64,000 nt of DNA from contig JAWKZI010000013.1 in the NCBI GenBank assembly GCA_041396045.1, positions 1 through 64,000 on the forward strand. Reading direction: 5' to 3'. Position numbers and translations under genes: made by a program. Each line of letters opens with the position of its first letter. Position 1 is the stretch's first letter. Under the pieces are notes generated by a model. The model worked only from the letters and a program-made list of their open reading frames with translations. It was not told the origin of the DNA and did no database searches. Source of the stretch: SHZI01 sp041396045. Its GTDB lineage: Bacteria; Pseudomonadota; Gammaproteobacteria; Steroidobacterales; GCA-2729495. Below, piece by piece: positions 10,279-20,291 of this stretch.

Positions 10279-11061
10279 TTACGTTGCACGAGCAACAAGA
10301 AGCGCGTTCCAGCTCTGGTCAGTAACCGGAACATCCAGAGTGGGAAATTCAGCGATCTTCAGTAACTCGAATCCTGCAGATGCGAGCAGGTTCTTGATCT
10401 CCTGCGGGAAAAAGAAGCGCATTTCATGTCGTTCCTTGAACGAGGAAATCAGCTTCGTGGAGTCCAGCACCCACACGTCATAGTCCACAGTTGCAATCTG
10501 TTCGAAAGAGTCCAGCTGGCCATGCGCAGCACGAAGTGTCGTCACCTCTCCATTCTTTATCGTACGTATCCGATCAGAAGGCTGCGTCTGCAGTACTGCA
10601 GGTCCATACCAGAAGTCCGCTACAAACAGTCCGCCAGCCTTGAGATGTCGCCGGACATTTGCCAACGCCAACTGAACTCCCTGGGCTTCAACCTGATAGC
10701 CCAGAACGGCAAACATCATCAGAACAACGTCGAATTCTCCCGGCAGACGAATCTCGGTTACATTGCCGCTACTGAATTCCAAAGCCAGGCTCGGTTGTTC
10801 TTTCCTGGCTTGCTGACCCTTCTCCCTCGCAATCGCCAACATGGCCGCGGAAAGGTCGACGCCATGCACATGATGTCCGCGACGCGCAAGTTCAATGGCG
10901 TGCGTACCTGTGCCACAACCGAGATCCAGAATGTGACTGGAACTCTGTGCCCCGTAGTTTTTGATGCACTGCTCAACCAGGTCGCATTCGCGGGAGTAGT
11001 CCTTGTCCCTATAGAGCAGATCGTACGAATCAGAATATTTGGATCCAAAAACTTCAGGCAC
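10279..11061 (-). CDS. Class I SAM-dependent methyltransferase
   Basis: About 260 aa with a clear Rossmann methyltransferase core: motif I LDLGCGTGTHAIELARRGH, acidic residue in GVDLSAAML, and VLMMFAVLGYQ as the post-I region. FGSKYSDSYDLLYRDKDY is the usual N-terminus of small methyltransferases in nucleotide-sugar and surface-glycan clusters. I chose a GTG at 11061 (VPEVFGSK); the longer frame from 11085 would overlap the aminotransferase by 32 nt. It probably methylates a hydroxyl or amine of a sugar residue. Substrate not predictable. Confidence 0.85.
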   Translation of the reverse strand: MPEVFGSKYSDSYDLLYRDKDYSRECDLVEQCIKNYGAQSSSHILDLGCGTGTHAIELARRGHHVHGVDLSAAMLAIAREKGQQARKEQPSLALEFSSGNVTEIRLPGEFDVVLMMFAVLGYQVEAQGVQLALANVRRHLKAGGLFVADFWYGPAVLQTQPSDRIRTIKNGEVTTLRAAHGQLDSFEQIATVDYDVWVLDSTKLISSFKERHEMRFFFPQEIKNLLASAGFELLKIAEFPTLDVPVTDQSWNALLVARAT

Positions 11062-12199
11062 CGCGTACGCTCCGTTCAACAGCACGGGCTACCGTTGCTA
11101 TCTGTTCATCAGTGATTGATATGCCGGTTGGCAAGTACAAGCCGCGCTCGGCGATGCGATCAGCTACCGGGAACTCCGCTTCTTCCCCGGCAAAAAGACC
11201 GAGTTTCAGGAAGGCCGGCTGGCGATGCATGCCCAGAAAGAAGGGTCGGGTTTCAATGCCCTCGTCCTTCAGCAATCCGGCCAAATGCGCTGCGTCAAAC
11301 GATACCGATTCCCGCAACACAAGTCCGTATACCCAGTAGACGCTTTTCGCCCAGGCCTCCTCGACCGGCAGCTCCAGTTGTTCAATGTCAGCAAGAAGTG
11401 CAGTGTACGCATGCGCTATTTGCCGCTTCCGTCGGACAACCTCGTCCAGGCGACGAACCTGGGCAACGCCGATAGCTGCCTGGATATTCGTCAATCGGAA
11501 GTTGTACCCCATTTCTTCATGCAGGAAACGCCGACCGGGGGAAAAGCACAAATTCTTGATTGATCTGGCCCGGTCGGCAATTTTCTTGTCGCTGGTTACC
11601 AGCATGCCGCCTTCACCCGTGGTAACCAGCTTGTTCGCGTAAAACGAAAACGTTGCCACATCACCCAGCTGCCCGCATCGACGCCATTCTTCGGCCGCTG
11701 TGCCTCGGGAGCTCAGGTACTCGGCTCCATGAACTTCCGCAGCGTCCTCAATAATCTTCAGGTTGTAGCGCTTTGCCAACGCGCGAACCGGATCCATGTC
11801 TGCCGGATGCCCGTAGATATGAACGACCATGATGGCACGCGTTCGCGAAGTGATCTTTTCCTCAATCTGACTGACATCCATCCCCCAGGTCCGTGGCTCG
11901 CTATCTACCAGAACCGGAATAGCCCCCGCCCGGATAATGGCCGTCGCACATGAAACAATCGTAAAGGTCGGCATGATGACTTCGTCACCCGACCCAATCC
12001 CGAGGGCCTGTATCGCTACATCAAGAGCGACGCTGCCGTTAGCGACTGCAATCCCGTATTTGGCACCACAGGCCTTGGCCCAGGACTCTTCAAATTCATC
12101 TATGAATCGGCCCGAAGACGATATCCAGCCCGTTCGCAGACATTCGTTAACATTAGCGATCTCCTCCTCGCCTATGACTGGCTCGCACACCGGGATCAC
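11054..12199 (-). CDS. per: DegT-family aminotransferase, probable GDP-perosamine synthase
   Basis: 381 aa, full length. ANGSVALDVAIQALGIGSGD, EDAAEVHGAEY and SFYANKLVTTGEGGMLVT match the RfbE/Per group; the Lys in YANK is the PLP lysine. GDP-perosamine synthase aminates GDP-4-keto-6-deoxymannose, the product of Gmd, and gmd lies just upstream with only a cupin gene between them. This pairing is the main reason for the specific call; other 4-amino-sugar transaminases remain possible. It starts adjacent to the cupin gene stop. Confidence 0.78.
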   Translation of the reverse strand: MIPVCEPVIGEEEIANVNECLRTGWISSSGRFIDEFEESWAKACGAKYGIAVANGSVALDVAIQALGIGSGDEVIMPTFTIVSCATAIIRAGAIPVLVDSEPRTWGMDVSQIEEKITSRTRAIMVVHIYGHPADMDPVRALAKRYNLKIIEDAAEVHGAEYLSSRGTAAEEWRRCGQLGDVATFSFYANKLVTTGEGGMLVTSDKKIADRARSIKNLCFSPGRRFLHEEMGYNFRLTNIQAAIGVAQVRRLDEVVRRKRQIAHAYTALLADIEQLELPVEEAWAKSVYWVYGLVLRESVSFDAAHLAGLLKDEGIETRPFFLGMHRQPAFLKLGLFAGEEAEFPVADRIAERGLYLPTGISITDEQIATVARAVERSVRGA

Positions 12200-12606
12200 T
12201 AAAAGTGCACCTTGTCGTCGCCAGCCACGAACGGGCCCTGTTTGACCTCGACCAGAACAGTGTCCTCCTCCAGAGCGAATCCGTGACCACCGCCAGACAA
12301 AATGACGAGATCACCAGCGGTCAAGCCGACTCTCCTGACGGACGTTCCCGCATTGTCGAATATTTCCAATTGACAACGTCCGGACTTCACCAAAATGACT
12401 TCCGAAGTTCCAATAATTTTTCGTTCCTGTGGCAAGTGTCGGTGTCGTGGAATCGTTGTCCCTTTGGGATAGACGATAAACCCGACTTGCTGGTTGAATT
12501 CATGCGGCGTGACGAATGTAGTTTTTGTTGGCGAATACGAATGCCGGATAACCATTGCCAGTATTTGATCATCCGACTTGATCGTTTCAATGTCTGGCGT
12601 ACTCAT
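12199..12606 (-). CDS. Small cupin-domain protein in perosamine locus
   Basis: 135 aa with a single cupin barrel. Metal-site-like residues sit in PRHRHLPQER and the second cupin motif in AGDLVILSGGGHGFALEEDT. It shares its start region with the gmd stop (ATGA-type overlap at 12603-12606) and its stop with the start of the aminotransferase, so it is translationally coupled to GDP-perosamine synthesis. Related cupins in O-antigen clusters include sugar 3,4-ketoisomerases and WbuC-like proteins of unknown role. Nothing here decides between these, so no reaction is assigned. Confidence 0.7.
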   Translation of the reverse strand: MSTPDIETIKSDDQILAMVIRHSYSPTKTTFVTPHEFNQQVGFIVYPKGTTIPRHRHLPQERKIIGTSEVILVKSGRCQLEIFDNAGTSVRRVGLTAGDLVILSGGGHGFALEEDTVLVEVKQGPFVAGDDKVHF

Positions 12607-13685
12607 AACGGACTTTGCATCTGGTTTCTCTGCCTGAGGTACAACTCACGATCAGCTGCCTCGTAGTCCTTGGTAGCCATTTCCTCTACCAGTTCAATAA
12701 AACTGACGCGCGGAGACCAGCCCAGAAGTGCTCGCGCCCGACTTGCGTCACCGAGCAGACTATCCACCTCGGTCGGTCTGAAGTACCCGGGATCCACTGC
12801 AACAACGACCTGATCATTCCATCTCCCAACCTCATTCTCGCCCGATCCCTCCCAGGTGATTGGCATATCAATGACCCGGGAAGCCGCATCGACAAATTCC
12901 CGCACACTATGTTGTTCACCGGTAGCGATCACCAGATCTTCCGGAGTTGGCTGTTGAAGCATCAGCCACTGTGCTTCGACGTAGTCGCGTGCATGCCCCC
13001 AGTCCCGGCGTGCATCCAGGTTCCCCAGATACAGGCAGTCCTGCAGACCCAGTCTTATGCGTGCAAGTGCGCGCGTAATCTTTCGGGTAACGAAAGTCTC
13101 GCCACGCACCGGAGATTCATGATTGAAGAGAATCCCGTTACATGCATAAAGGCCATACGCTTCGCGATAGTTAATCGTTATCCAGTAGGCGTACAGCTTC
13201 GCAACCGCATACGGACTCCTGGGATAGAACGGGGTTTTTTCGGTCTGCGGAATCTCGCGCACCAGACCATACAACTCCGAGGTGGAAGCCTGATAAAAGC
13301 GGGTGTGCTCCGACATATCAAGTATCCGAATGGCCTCGAGCAGTCTCAAGGCACCCAGGGCATCTGCATTGGCCGTGTATTCCGGCTCCTCGAATGACAC
13401 AGCAACATGGCTTTGTGCTGCGAGGTTGTAGACTTCATGTGGCCGCACCAGCTGCAAAATGCGAAGGAGACTTGAGCTGTCAGTCATGTCACCGTGATGC
13501 AGGGTCAGAGCAGCTTTCGGATCGTGCGGATCCTTGTACAGATGATCAATGCGCGCGGTATTGAAGAGCGATGTTCGGCGCCGCACTCCATGCACTTCAT
13601 AGCCACGCTCGAGCAGAAACTCGGCCAGATAGGCACCATCTTGCCCGGTGACCCCGGTGATCAGGGCGCGCTTTACTGATGACAT
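12603..13685 (-). CDS. gmd: GDP-mannose 4,6-dehydratase
   Basis: 360 aa extended short-chain dehydrogenase. The N-terminus RALITGVTGQDGAYLAEFLL holds the NADP-binding GxxGxxG. QASTSELYG carries the catalytic Thr/Ser-Glu, and RSPYAVAKLYAYW the Tyr-x3-Lys pair. NHESPVRGETFVTRKITRAL is diagnostic of Gmd. It makes GDP-4-keto-6-deoxy-D-mannose, the precursor of GDP-perosamine, GDP-rhamnose or GDP-fucose; the downstream aminotransferase points to perosamine. No manB/manC for GDP-mannose supply is present in the window. Confidence 0.95.
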   Translation of the reverse strand: MSSVKRALITGVTGQDGAYLAEFLLERGYEVHGVRRRTSLFNTARIDHLYKDPHDPKAALTLHHGDMTDSSSLLRILQLVRPHEVYNLAAQSHVAVSFEEPEYTANADALGALRLLEAIRILDMSEHTRFYQASTSELYGLVREIPQTEKTPFYPRSPYAVAKLYAYWITINYREAYGLYACNGILFNHESPVRGETFVTRKITRALARIRLGLQDCLYLGNLDARRDWGHARDYVEAQWLMLQQPTPEDLVIATGEQHSVREFVDAASRVIDMPITWEGSGENEVGRWNDQVVVAVDPGYFRPTEVDSLLGDASRARALLGWSPRVSFIELVEEMATKDYEAADRELYLRQRNQMQSPL

Positions 13686-13688
13686 GGC

Positions 13689-14648
13689 TTACGGGTTCTC
13701 GGCAACCATAGCGTGCCGCTCGCCTGCCGCACGTCGTTGCCGTTGATCTGCGCGGGCGGCAACCCAGATTCCGATCAGAGCCCCGACAAACAGTCCAAGG
13801 CAGGTGAGGACAATCCGGTTTGGACGAACATATTTGTCTGGGTCTGATGGCCTGGCCCGGTCCAGCATTTGCAATGCGAAGTCCTGCCGAGTTTTGGCAA
13901 CCATAATTGATTTGAGCTGACTCTCCATCAAGCTGTAGATTGCTGTCCGGAGTTCAAGTTCGGTCGCTCGCGTCAACTCTTCATCCAGAAACTTGAGTCT
14001 CGCCGATGCGTCGTCTATGGCCTGGACACGCATTCGCCTGTTGAGCATATCGATAATGCCGTTTGCCCATTGCGCACCGGCCTCGGAGTCACGCCAGTCC
14101 ACGGATACGCTGATCAATCCTGATTTCGGATCATCCATCACTGTCAAGACTTCACGCTGAAGCTTTTCAGCTCCATCCTGAAGTGTCGGGATACGCGATC
14201 CGCTTACACGCCATTTTTTGGCTTCCGCATCCCACTTGGATGCAAACAGTGTCGGCAACAGATCATTCTGCCGGACAAAGTCCTCGGTAAACGATCTGCC
14301 ATTGAGAATCGCGAGTGCTTCTGCCCTTGTTCCGCCGGGAGCGCCAAGTGACACACCAGCAAGCGCGGCAAGCCCGCCAAATTGACTACTCAACTGACTT
14401 AGTGCGCCGCTGCCGCTGTCCTCGGCAACACTCAATACGATGGCTTGCGCCCGATACACCGGTGTAATCAGGAAGCTCAGGGCAAGTGCCAGCGATCCCA
14501 GTGCCAGACCAATTCCAACGATCAGCCACCATCTGGATAAAGCGGCTTGCCAGAGAAACGCAAGCTGGATGGTGCCAGGCGGCTGCCCAACCCGCACTGG
14601 CATGACATACACAAGATCGCGTTCATTCTGGTTCGGTGACGAAGTCAT
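13689..14648 (-). CDS. Wzz-type polysaccharide chain-length determinant
   Basis: 319 aa with the polysaccharide co-polymerase layout: a cytoplasmic N-terminus of ~35 residues, first membrane helix LIVGIGLALGSLALALSFLI, a long periplasmic region with helical stretches, and a second helix near the C-terminus (VLTCLGLFVGALIGIWVAA). There is no kinase domain, so it is the O-antigen/PCP-1-like type rather than a Wzc tyrosine kinase. It sets the number of repeat units made by Wzy. It lies 6 nt after the SLBB export gene on the same strand. The Pro-rich motif before helix 2 is weak (SDPDKYVRPN). Confidence 0.85.
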   Translation of the reverse strand: MTSSPNQNERDLVYVMPVRVGQPPGTIQLAFLWQAALSRWWLIVGIGLALGSLALALSFLITPVYRAQAIVLSVAEDSGSGALSQLSSQFGGLAALAGVSLGAPGGTRAEALAILNGRSFTEDFVRQNDLLPTLFASKWDAEAKKWRVSGSRIPTLQDGAEKLQREVLTVMDDPKSGLISVSVDWRDSEAGAQWANGIIDMLNRRMRVQAIDDASARLKFLDEELTRATELELRTAIYSLMESQLKSIMVAKTRQDFALQMLDRARPSDPDKYVRPNRIVLTCLGLFVGALIGIWVAARADQRQRRAAGERHAMVAENP

Positions 14649-14654
14649 ACGTAC

Positions 14655-17584
14655 TCAGAACGAATTCACCGCTGCCACAGCGACAGCCAGGTTATAGATG
14701 ATGCTCGTAACCGAGGTCCACAGCGGCAGCGGTGGCAACCGCTCCGTATCGACGGGGACCACGATCGTGTCGCCCGGGTGTACCTCCTGGTTATTGCTCT
14801 TGAACCAGTGGCTGCCGGTTGATGCCACAACCTGGCCGTTGGCCCGCACAATATAGGTGCGTCGGGTGTCGGCCTTCTTGGTCGTGCCGCCGCTCAAATT
14901 CACATAGTCGTCACGATCCAGGCTGGGTTGATACAGATGCGACGTGGCCGTCTGCACCTCACCCAGCACGGTGACTTCCTGGCTGCGCCGGGGCACGATC
15001 AGGCGATCATCGTCTTTCAGCAGGATGTCGTTGGCCGAGCCGGGCGGCGACCTGAGAATGCGCGGCAGGTCGATGGCCAGCCGGCCGACTGGCTCCGTTT
15101 TTCTGAGGGATGCAAGCAGGGACTGGCCAACCGACAGTGACTGGGCACTGTTCTGCCCCGATGGTGCCTGGCTGGACTGAACGGCAAGCGTGGTGAGGTC
15201 GCGCTCGAGCCGGTCAGCCAGGTCGTTGATCTGCTGAGCTTCGCGTTCCTTGAGGTTCTTGCGGGTAAATACGACGCCCTCGGGGAACGCCAGGTCGGTG
15301 AGTCCCCCTGCCCGCTCCAGCAAACCGTCCAGAGTCTCACCGCGCCGGATGGCATATTGCCCGGGAAAGCGTACCTCGCCCTCCAGGGTCACGGTTTCGC
15401 GCCGCGTCCACTCCGGCAGTCGCTTGATGGTCAGCAGGTCGAAGGGTTGCAGGAAGACGTCGGCCATCTTGTCGCCCGCCAGCGCCGCCTGCAGATTGAT
15501 TTCCCGTACCTCAGTGCGCCGCGTCTCACCGTTCGCCACTTCATAGCGGGCCAGCTCGGCCTCCGCGCCGAAGGCGGCCTCGTTCAGGCTGCCGCCGGCA
15601 CGTACCAGATCTGAAACCCGCATGCCGGACTCCAGGGGATAGGCGCCGGGCATCTTCACGCTGCCGTCCACAGTAACGATCTGCGTGGGTTGTTTACTGG
15701 TGCCTTGCCGACGCAGATCGTCGAGCACCGGCGCAAGCTGCACGGCCCGACTGCCGTCAGTATCGAAGACGATAATCCGGTCGCGAGGAAACAGCACAAC
15801 ATTGGCATCCGAGGCCGGATTGCGCCAGGCGGCTTCAAGGTCTGCCGAAAGCACCACCACCTGGCGATCCGGCAGCAGCTCACGACGGATGACCACGTAG
15901 TGCAGATCGGCATTGGGCCGCAGCTCATCGACGCCAGGAATCACGTCGGTCAGACGGGAGCCTGCCTGAAATTGAGTGGCACCAGGTCTGTAAACATGGC
16001 CGCTCAGTGTGACGGCATTGTCCAAGGTGGGACGCACCGCTTCGACATGCAGGATATCGCCGGTCTGCAAGCGCATCTGCTGGCCATTTTTTGTGGTCAG
16101 GTCCACATCCAGAAGCTGGCGACCCGCGGTCGCGTCCACCCGCTCCAGAGTCGTGCGGCCAGGGGCTGCCTCGGGCGTGAGGCCGCCAGCCACTGTCACG
16201 AGATCGGCTGCCGTGGCATCGCCCTTGAACTCGTATATGGCGGGCCGCAGGATCTCGCCGGTGATACCGGCCGTGCGGCCTACCGGTGCAATGAACAGCA
16301 CATCACCAGACTGGATACGCGCATCGTTTCTGGCATCACCGTGCAGCAAGAGATCGTACAGATCCAGGGTAGACACGGTTTTGCCGGCCCGCTTCAACTG
16401 GATGTTGCGCAGCGAACCCACCGGTGTGGGCCCGCCACTGGCGAGCAGGGCGTTGCTCATCGTTGACAAGCCGCCGATGGTGTATGACCCCGGATGCAGG
16501 GCTTCGCCGGCAATCAATACCCGGATGGAGCGCAGATCGCCCAGACTGACCACAGCACGCGTACCGATCATCTGGCCGGACACCGTCGACTCAATCAGCC
16601 TGCTCAGCTCATCGAAAGGCATGCCCGCCACTGAAACGGGGCCGATGTCTGGCAGGTGGATCGTGCCGTTGCGGCCCACTGTGAGCTTGTAGTTGCCGCG
16701 CGTATTGCCGATCAACTGCACCTTGACGACATCCCCGGGCCAATGGTGTAGTCGGCTGGCACGGGCATATCCGAGGCCGGCGCAAGGTTGTCGGCACGTT
16801 GGCGAACAGGTCGTAGCCGAAAGGCTTCAGTGCATCAACACCCGTCGGCTTCAGGGAGAGCAATTTGAGTTCGACAGCCAGACCACTCAACGCCGGCTCC
16901 AGAGCCAGCCGCGTGGTGGCTTCCTTTGCCGTCAGGCCAGCAAGTGCAATCCGGGTTGCGCACGCCCGGAATGTGGAGTTGCCCCAGTTTGTCCAGGCGG
17001 TAGGGATTGGCGGCCAGCGCACGCTCCAGCAGCACATCGATGCCAGGTGCCGGCGTTGGTGCCAGCAGCGGATCGGTGGCCGGTGGTTGGCGCTTCAGAT
17101 CCAGCAGTACGGTGTCTTTGGGCTGGATACGGGGTGGCTCCAGGTACATCTGGAGCTGACGATTCGTGCCGGTGTCAGACCCGCCATAGCCGGCGCCGAA
17201 GGGCGCACCGGATCTGGATGCTTCGCCGTCTTTGGGTCGACTGACAGCGGGCTCATCCAGCGGCCGGTCTGACTTCGAGCCGTCACCTTCCAGGTCATCG
17301 AGCAAGCCGTACTGCTCAGCCAGCGCCCGCTTCTGCTCCGGTGACAGATTCTGCAGTTGCCGGATCTGGTCCGGCGTGGGTGACTGGGCGACTGCACGAA
17401 CGGGTACGCCCAGACCAGTGACCAGAGCAGTGACCAGAGCAGCGACCAGAGCAAGAACAGGCCCGAAGGTAAATCCAGCCAGCACGCAGCGACCAGATGG
17501 CTCGTGTGCCTGGCCCTGATTCCCTGTGCCCGCTCTCTTGCGGGACCGTGCTACTGGATCGCGCCCCCTGCTTGCCTGCCCCAT
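14655..17584 (-). CDS. Large SLBB-domain polysaccharide export protein (Wza-like), three frameshifts
   Basis: Repaired protein is about 975 aa. The N-terminus carries a signal-like hydrophobic stretch (VLALVAALVTALVTGLGVPV), then QIRQLQNLSPEQKRALAEQY and a polysaccharide-export domain with YTIGPGD. At least four SLBB repeats follow, recognisable by TVDGSVKMPGAYPLESGMRV, VTLEGEVRFPGQYAIRRGET and EVTVLGEVQTATSH. A final VHPGDTIVVPVDTERLP precedes a C-terminal hydrophobic helix. The longest clean frame is 14655-16721; upstream coding moves frame near 16737 (GGGG run), ~16786 and ~16950. Such multi-SLBB proteins form or extend the outer-membrane/periplasmic export conduit. A lipobox is not clear, and the true start is uncertain. 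Confidence 0.8.
17418..17453. repeat. Three tandem copies of a 12-bp unit in the signal region of the SLBB gene
   Basis: The unit gtgaccagagca occurs three times in a row, the third with one mismatch. On the coding strand it encodes repeats of Ala-Leu-Val-Thr/Ala within the N-terminal hydrophobic stretch, so copy-number change would lengthen or shorten the signal helix in steps of four residues without shifting frame. Confidence 0.8.
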
Positions 17585-17633
17585 TGACCCGTTCAGCTCG
17601 TCAAAACCCGCGCCAAGCTTACAGAAATCCCCC

Positions 17634-19265
17634 TCAACTGTCCTTCATCCAGTCACGGAGTACATGGCCCACCGGTGGCAATCCACTGCCATCAGCAGCG
17701 ATCAGGGCCTTGTGCATACCCACGGCCATTACCTTGCCGAGCTCAACGCCCCACTGGTCAAACGGATTGATGCCCCAGATGCAGGCCTCCACGAACACCT
17801 TCTGCTCGTAAAGTGCGATCAGGAAGCCGAGGCTGCGCGGGTCCAGCCGACGCAGCAGGACGATGTTGCTCGGGTGATTGCCAGGATGCACCTTGTGAGG
17901 TGCAAGTCGTGCCACTTCAGCCGGTGATTTGCCCTTTTCCGCCAACTCTGCGCTGGCCGCCTCCAGCGTATATCCCCGGGCGAAGGCCTCGGCCTGGGCC
18001 AGCATGTTCGCCAGACCGATCAGATGCTGGTCTGCAAAGCGACTGGCGCCTTCGACCGGCGCGATGAAATCCGCCGCGAAACTGGCCGTGCCCTGATGCA
18101 GAAGTTGAAAAAAGGAATGCTGGGCATTGTTGCCGGGTTCACCCCAGATCACGGTGCCGGTTTGCCATTGCACCGGCTCACCGTCGCGCGTCACGCCCTT
18201 GCCGTTACTTTCCATCTCCAGTTGCTGCAGATAGGCCGGAAAGCGATGCAGACGCGCGTCGTAGGGCAGCATGACCTGCGTCGTCGTACCCAGGAGGTTC
18301 TGGTTCCACACGGCAATCAGGGCCAGCAGCGCCGGCAGGTTGTCGGTGAGTGGCGTGCTGCGAAAATGCTCGTCGAGCTCATGCCCGCCGGCAAGCAGTT
18401 CCCGAAAATTGTCAGCCCCAATGGCGATGGCAATGGCCAGGCCAATTGATGACCACAACGAGTAACGACCACCAACCCAGTCCCAGATGCGGAAGCGATG
18501 GAGATCAGCGATACCAAACTTGTCCATGGCCGGTGCATTGACCGAGACCGCGACAAAATGGCGGGCCACGGCTGCCTCACCGAGTTGGGCAATCAGCCAG
18601 GTCCGCGCCGAATCGGCGTTGGCGGCCGTTTCCCAGGTGGTGAAGCTCTTGGAGCAAATGATGAACAGCGTTTCCGCGGCCGGCACACTGGCGAGTACAT
18701 CGGCGAGCTGCGTGCCATCGACATTCGACACATAGTGAATGTGCAGGTCCGGTTGGCAGAACTCGTGCAGTGCCTCCACGGCCATCACAATGCCCAAATC
18801 AGAGCCGCCAATGCCGATATTCACGACATGCCGGATCCGGCTGCCGGTGGCGCCCTTGAATTCGCCCGACCGTACGGACTCGGCCAGGCTCAGCATCCGC
18901 TCGCGCTCGACGCCGACTTCGGCCCGGATATCCGTGCCCGCGACCTTGAGCGGCGGGCTGACCGGCCCGCGCAATGCCATGTGCTGGGCAGGACGGTTCT
19001 CGGTGACATTGATCGCGTCGCCGGCGAACAACGCCTCGATGGACTGCGGCACACCTCGTTCGTTGGCCAGCGCAATCAGGAGCTTCAGGGTTTCTGCGGT
19101 AAGACGATTCCGCGAAAAATCGAGCAGGCAGTCGCCCTGCTGGCGTGAAAAGGCCTCAAATCGGCCAGGTTGATCGATCAGGTCCCGAAGATGGGTAGCA
19201 CCCACCGTCTGTGCGTGGCGCTGAAGCGCCTTCCAGGCCGAAGCCTGCAGTAGTCCGGTCGCCAT
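17634..19265 (-). CDS. pgi: Glucose-6-phosphate isomerase
   Basis: 543 aa, full length. Typical motifs: NIGIGGSDLGIVMAVEAL, ICSKSFTTWET, GEPGNNAQHSFFQLLHQGT with the catalytic Glu/His region, and GINPFDQWGVELGK with the catalytic Lys. It interconverts glucose-6-P and fructose-6-P in the cytoplasm, the branch point to GDP-mannose and UDP-HexNAc precursors, which may explain its place inside the polysaccharide region. The neighbouring epimerase ends 12 nt away on the same strand. Confidence 0.97.
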   Translation of the reverse strand: MATGLLQASAWKALQRHAQTVGATHLRDLIDQPGRFEAFSRQQGDCLLDFSRNRLTAETLKLLIALANERGVPQSIEALFAGDAINVTENRPAQHMALRGPVSPPLKVAGTDIRAEVGVERERMLSLAESVRSGEFKGATGSRIRHVVNIGIGGSDLGIVMAVEALHEFCQPDLHIHYVSNVDGTQLADVLASVPAAETLFIICSKSFTTWETAANADSARTWLIAQLGEAAVARHFVAVSVNAPAMDKFGIADLHRFRIWDWVGGRYSLWSSIGLAIAIAIGADNFRELLAGGHELDEHFRSTPLTDNLPALLALIAVWNQNLLGTTTQVMLPYDARLHRFPAYLQQLEMESNGKGVTRDGEPVQWQTGTVIWGEPGNNAQHSFFQLLHQGTASFAADFIAPVEGASRFADQHLIGLANMLAQAEAFARGYTLEAASAELAEKGKSPAEVARLAPHKVHPGNHPSNIVLLRRLDPRSLGFLIALYEQKVFVEACIWGINPFDQWGVELGKVMAVGMHKALIAADGSGLPPVGHVLRDWMKDS

Positions 19266-19277
19266 GGATCACTCCTC

Positions 19278-20291
19278 TCAGAGAGTGATCTTATGGTAGT
19301 CCAGATACCAGTCGACAAAACGGGCCACGCCCACCTCTACCGGCGTCGCCGGCCGGTAGCCCACATCGGTCACCAGATCCTCGACATCGGCCCAGGTGTC
19401 CGGCACGTCGCCGGCTTGCAGCGGCAGCAGATTCTTCTCGGCCTTGCGCCCCAGGCGTTCTTCCAGCACCTCGATATAGCGCATCAGCTCCACCGGCTGG
19501 GCGTTGCCGATGTTGTACAGACGGTATGGCGCCAGGCTGGTCCCGGGATCCGGATCATCGGAGTTCCAGGCGGTGTTAGGCGTCGCAATATGGTCTACCG
19601 CAGCAACCACCCCACCGGCGATGTCGTCGATGTAGGTGAAGTCCCGTCGGTGGTTGCCGTAATTGAAGACATCGATCGGCTTGCCTTCCAGGATGTTCCG
19701 GGTGAACAGGAACAGCGCCATGTCCGGCCGGCCCCACGGACCATACACGGTAAAAAAGCGCAATCCGGTAACGGGAAGACCATAGAGGCCGGCGTAGGTG
19801 TGGGCCATCAATTCATTGGATTTCTTGGTGGCCGCATAAAGCGATAGCGGGTGATCCACGTTCTGATGAACGGAAAACGGCATCCTGGTGTTTGCGCCGT
19901 AGACCGAGCTGGTGGAGGCATACACCAGGTGCTGTACACCATGATGACGACATCCCTCGAGCACGTTCAGCGCGCCGACAACGTTGCTGTCGACATAGGC
20001 GTGCGGGTTCTCGATGGAATAACGCACCCCAGCCTGGGCGCCCAGATGAATGACCCGGTCAAAGCGTTCGGCCTTGAACAGCGCCTCCATACCAGGCCGG
20101 TCAGCCAGATCGAGAAAGACGAAACGGAACGCCGGCTCTTTTTCCAGCCTTGCCAGTCGCGCCTTCTTGAGGTTTACATCGTAGTAGTCGTTGAGATTGT
20201 CCAGGCCGACAACCTCGTCCCCACGGGCCAGCAACAACCGTGCAGTCGTGGAGCCGATGAAGCCAGCAGCACCGGTAACCAGTATTTTCAC
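19278..20291 (-). CDS. UDP-glucuronate 4-epimerase-like SDR enzyme
   Basis: 337 aa extended SDR. GAAGFIGSTTARLLL gives the NAD site, YASTSSVYGANTRMPF the Ser/Thr region, and LYAATKKSNELMAH the catalytic Tyr-x3-Lys. GVRYSIENPHAYVDSN and RFFTVYGPWGRPDMA are characteristic of UDP-GlcA 4-epimerases (LpsL/CapI type). It overlaps the UDP-sugar dehydrogenase by 4 nt, so the pair likely makes an activated uronic acid and its C4 epimer. A TviC-like UDP-GlcNAcA epimerase role is the main alternative, given the identity of the partner. Confidence 0.88.
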   Translation of the reverse strand: MKILVTGAAGFIGSTTARLLLARGDEVVGLDNLNDYYDVNLKKARLARLEKEPAFRFVFLDLADRPGMEALFKAERFDRVIHLGAQAGVRYSIENPHAYVDSNVVGALNVLEGCRHHGVQHLVYASTSSVYGANTRMPFSVHQNVDHPLSLYAATKKSNELMAHTYAGLYGLPVTGLRFFTVYGPWGRPDMALFLFTRNILEGKPIDVFNYGNHRRDFTYIDDIAGGVVAAVDHIATPNTAWNSDDPDPGTSLAPYRLYNIGNAQPVELMRYIEVLEERLGRKAEKNLLPLQAGDVPDTWADVEDLVTDVGYRPATPVEVGVARFVDWYLDYHKITL

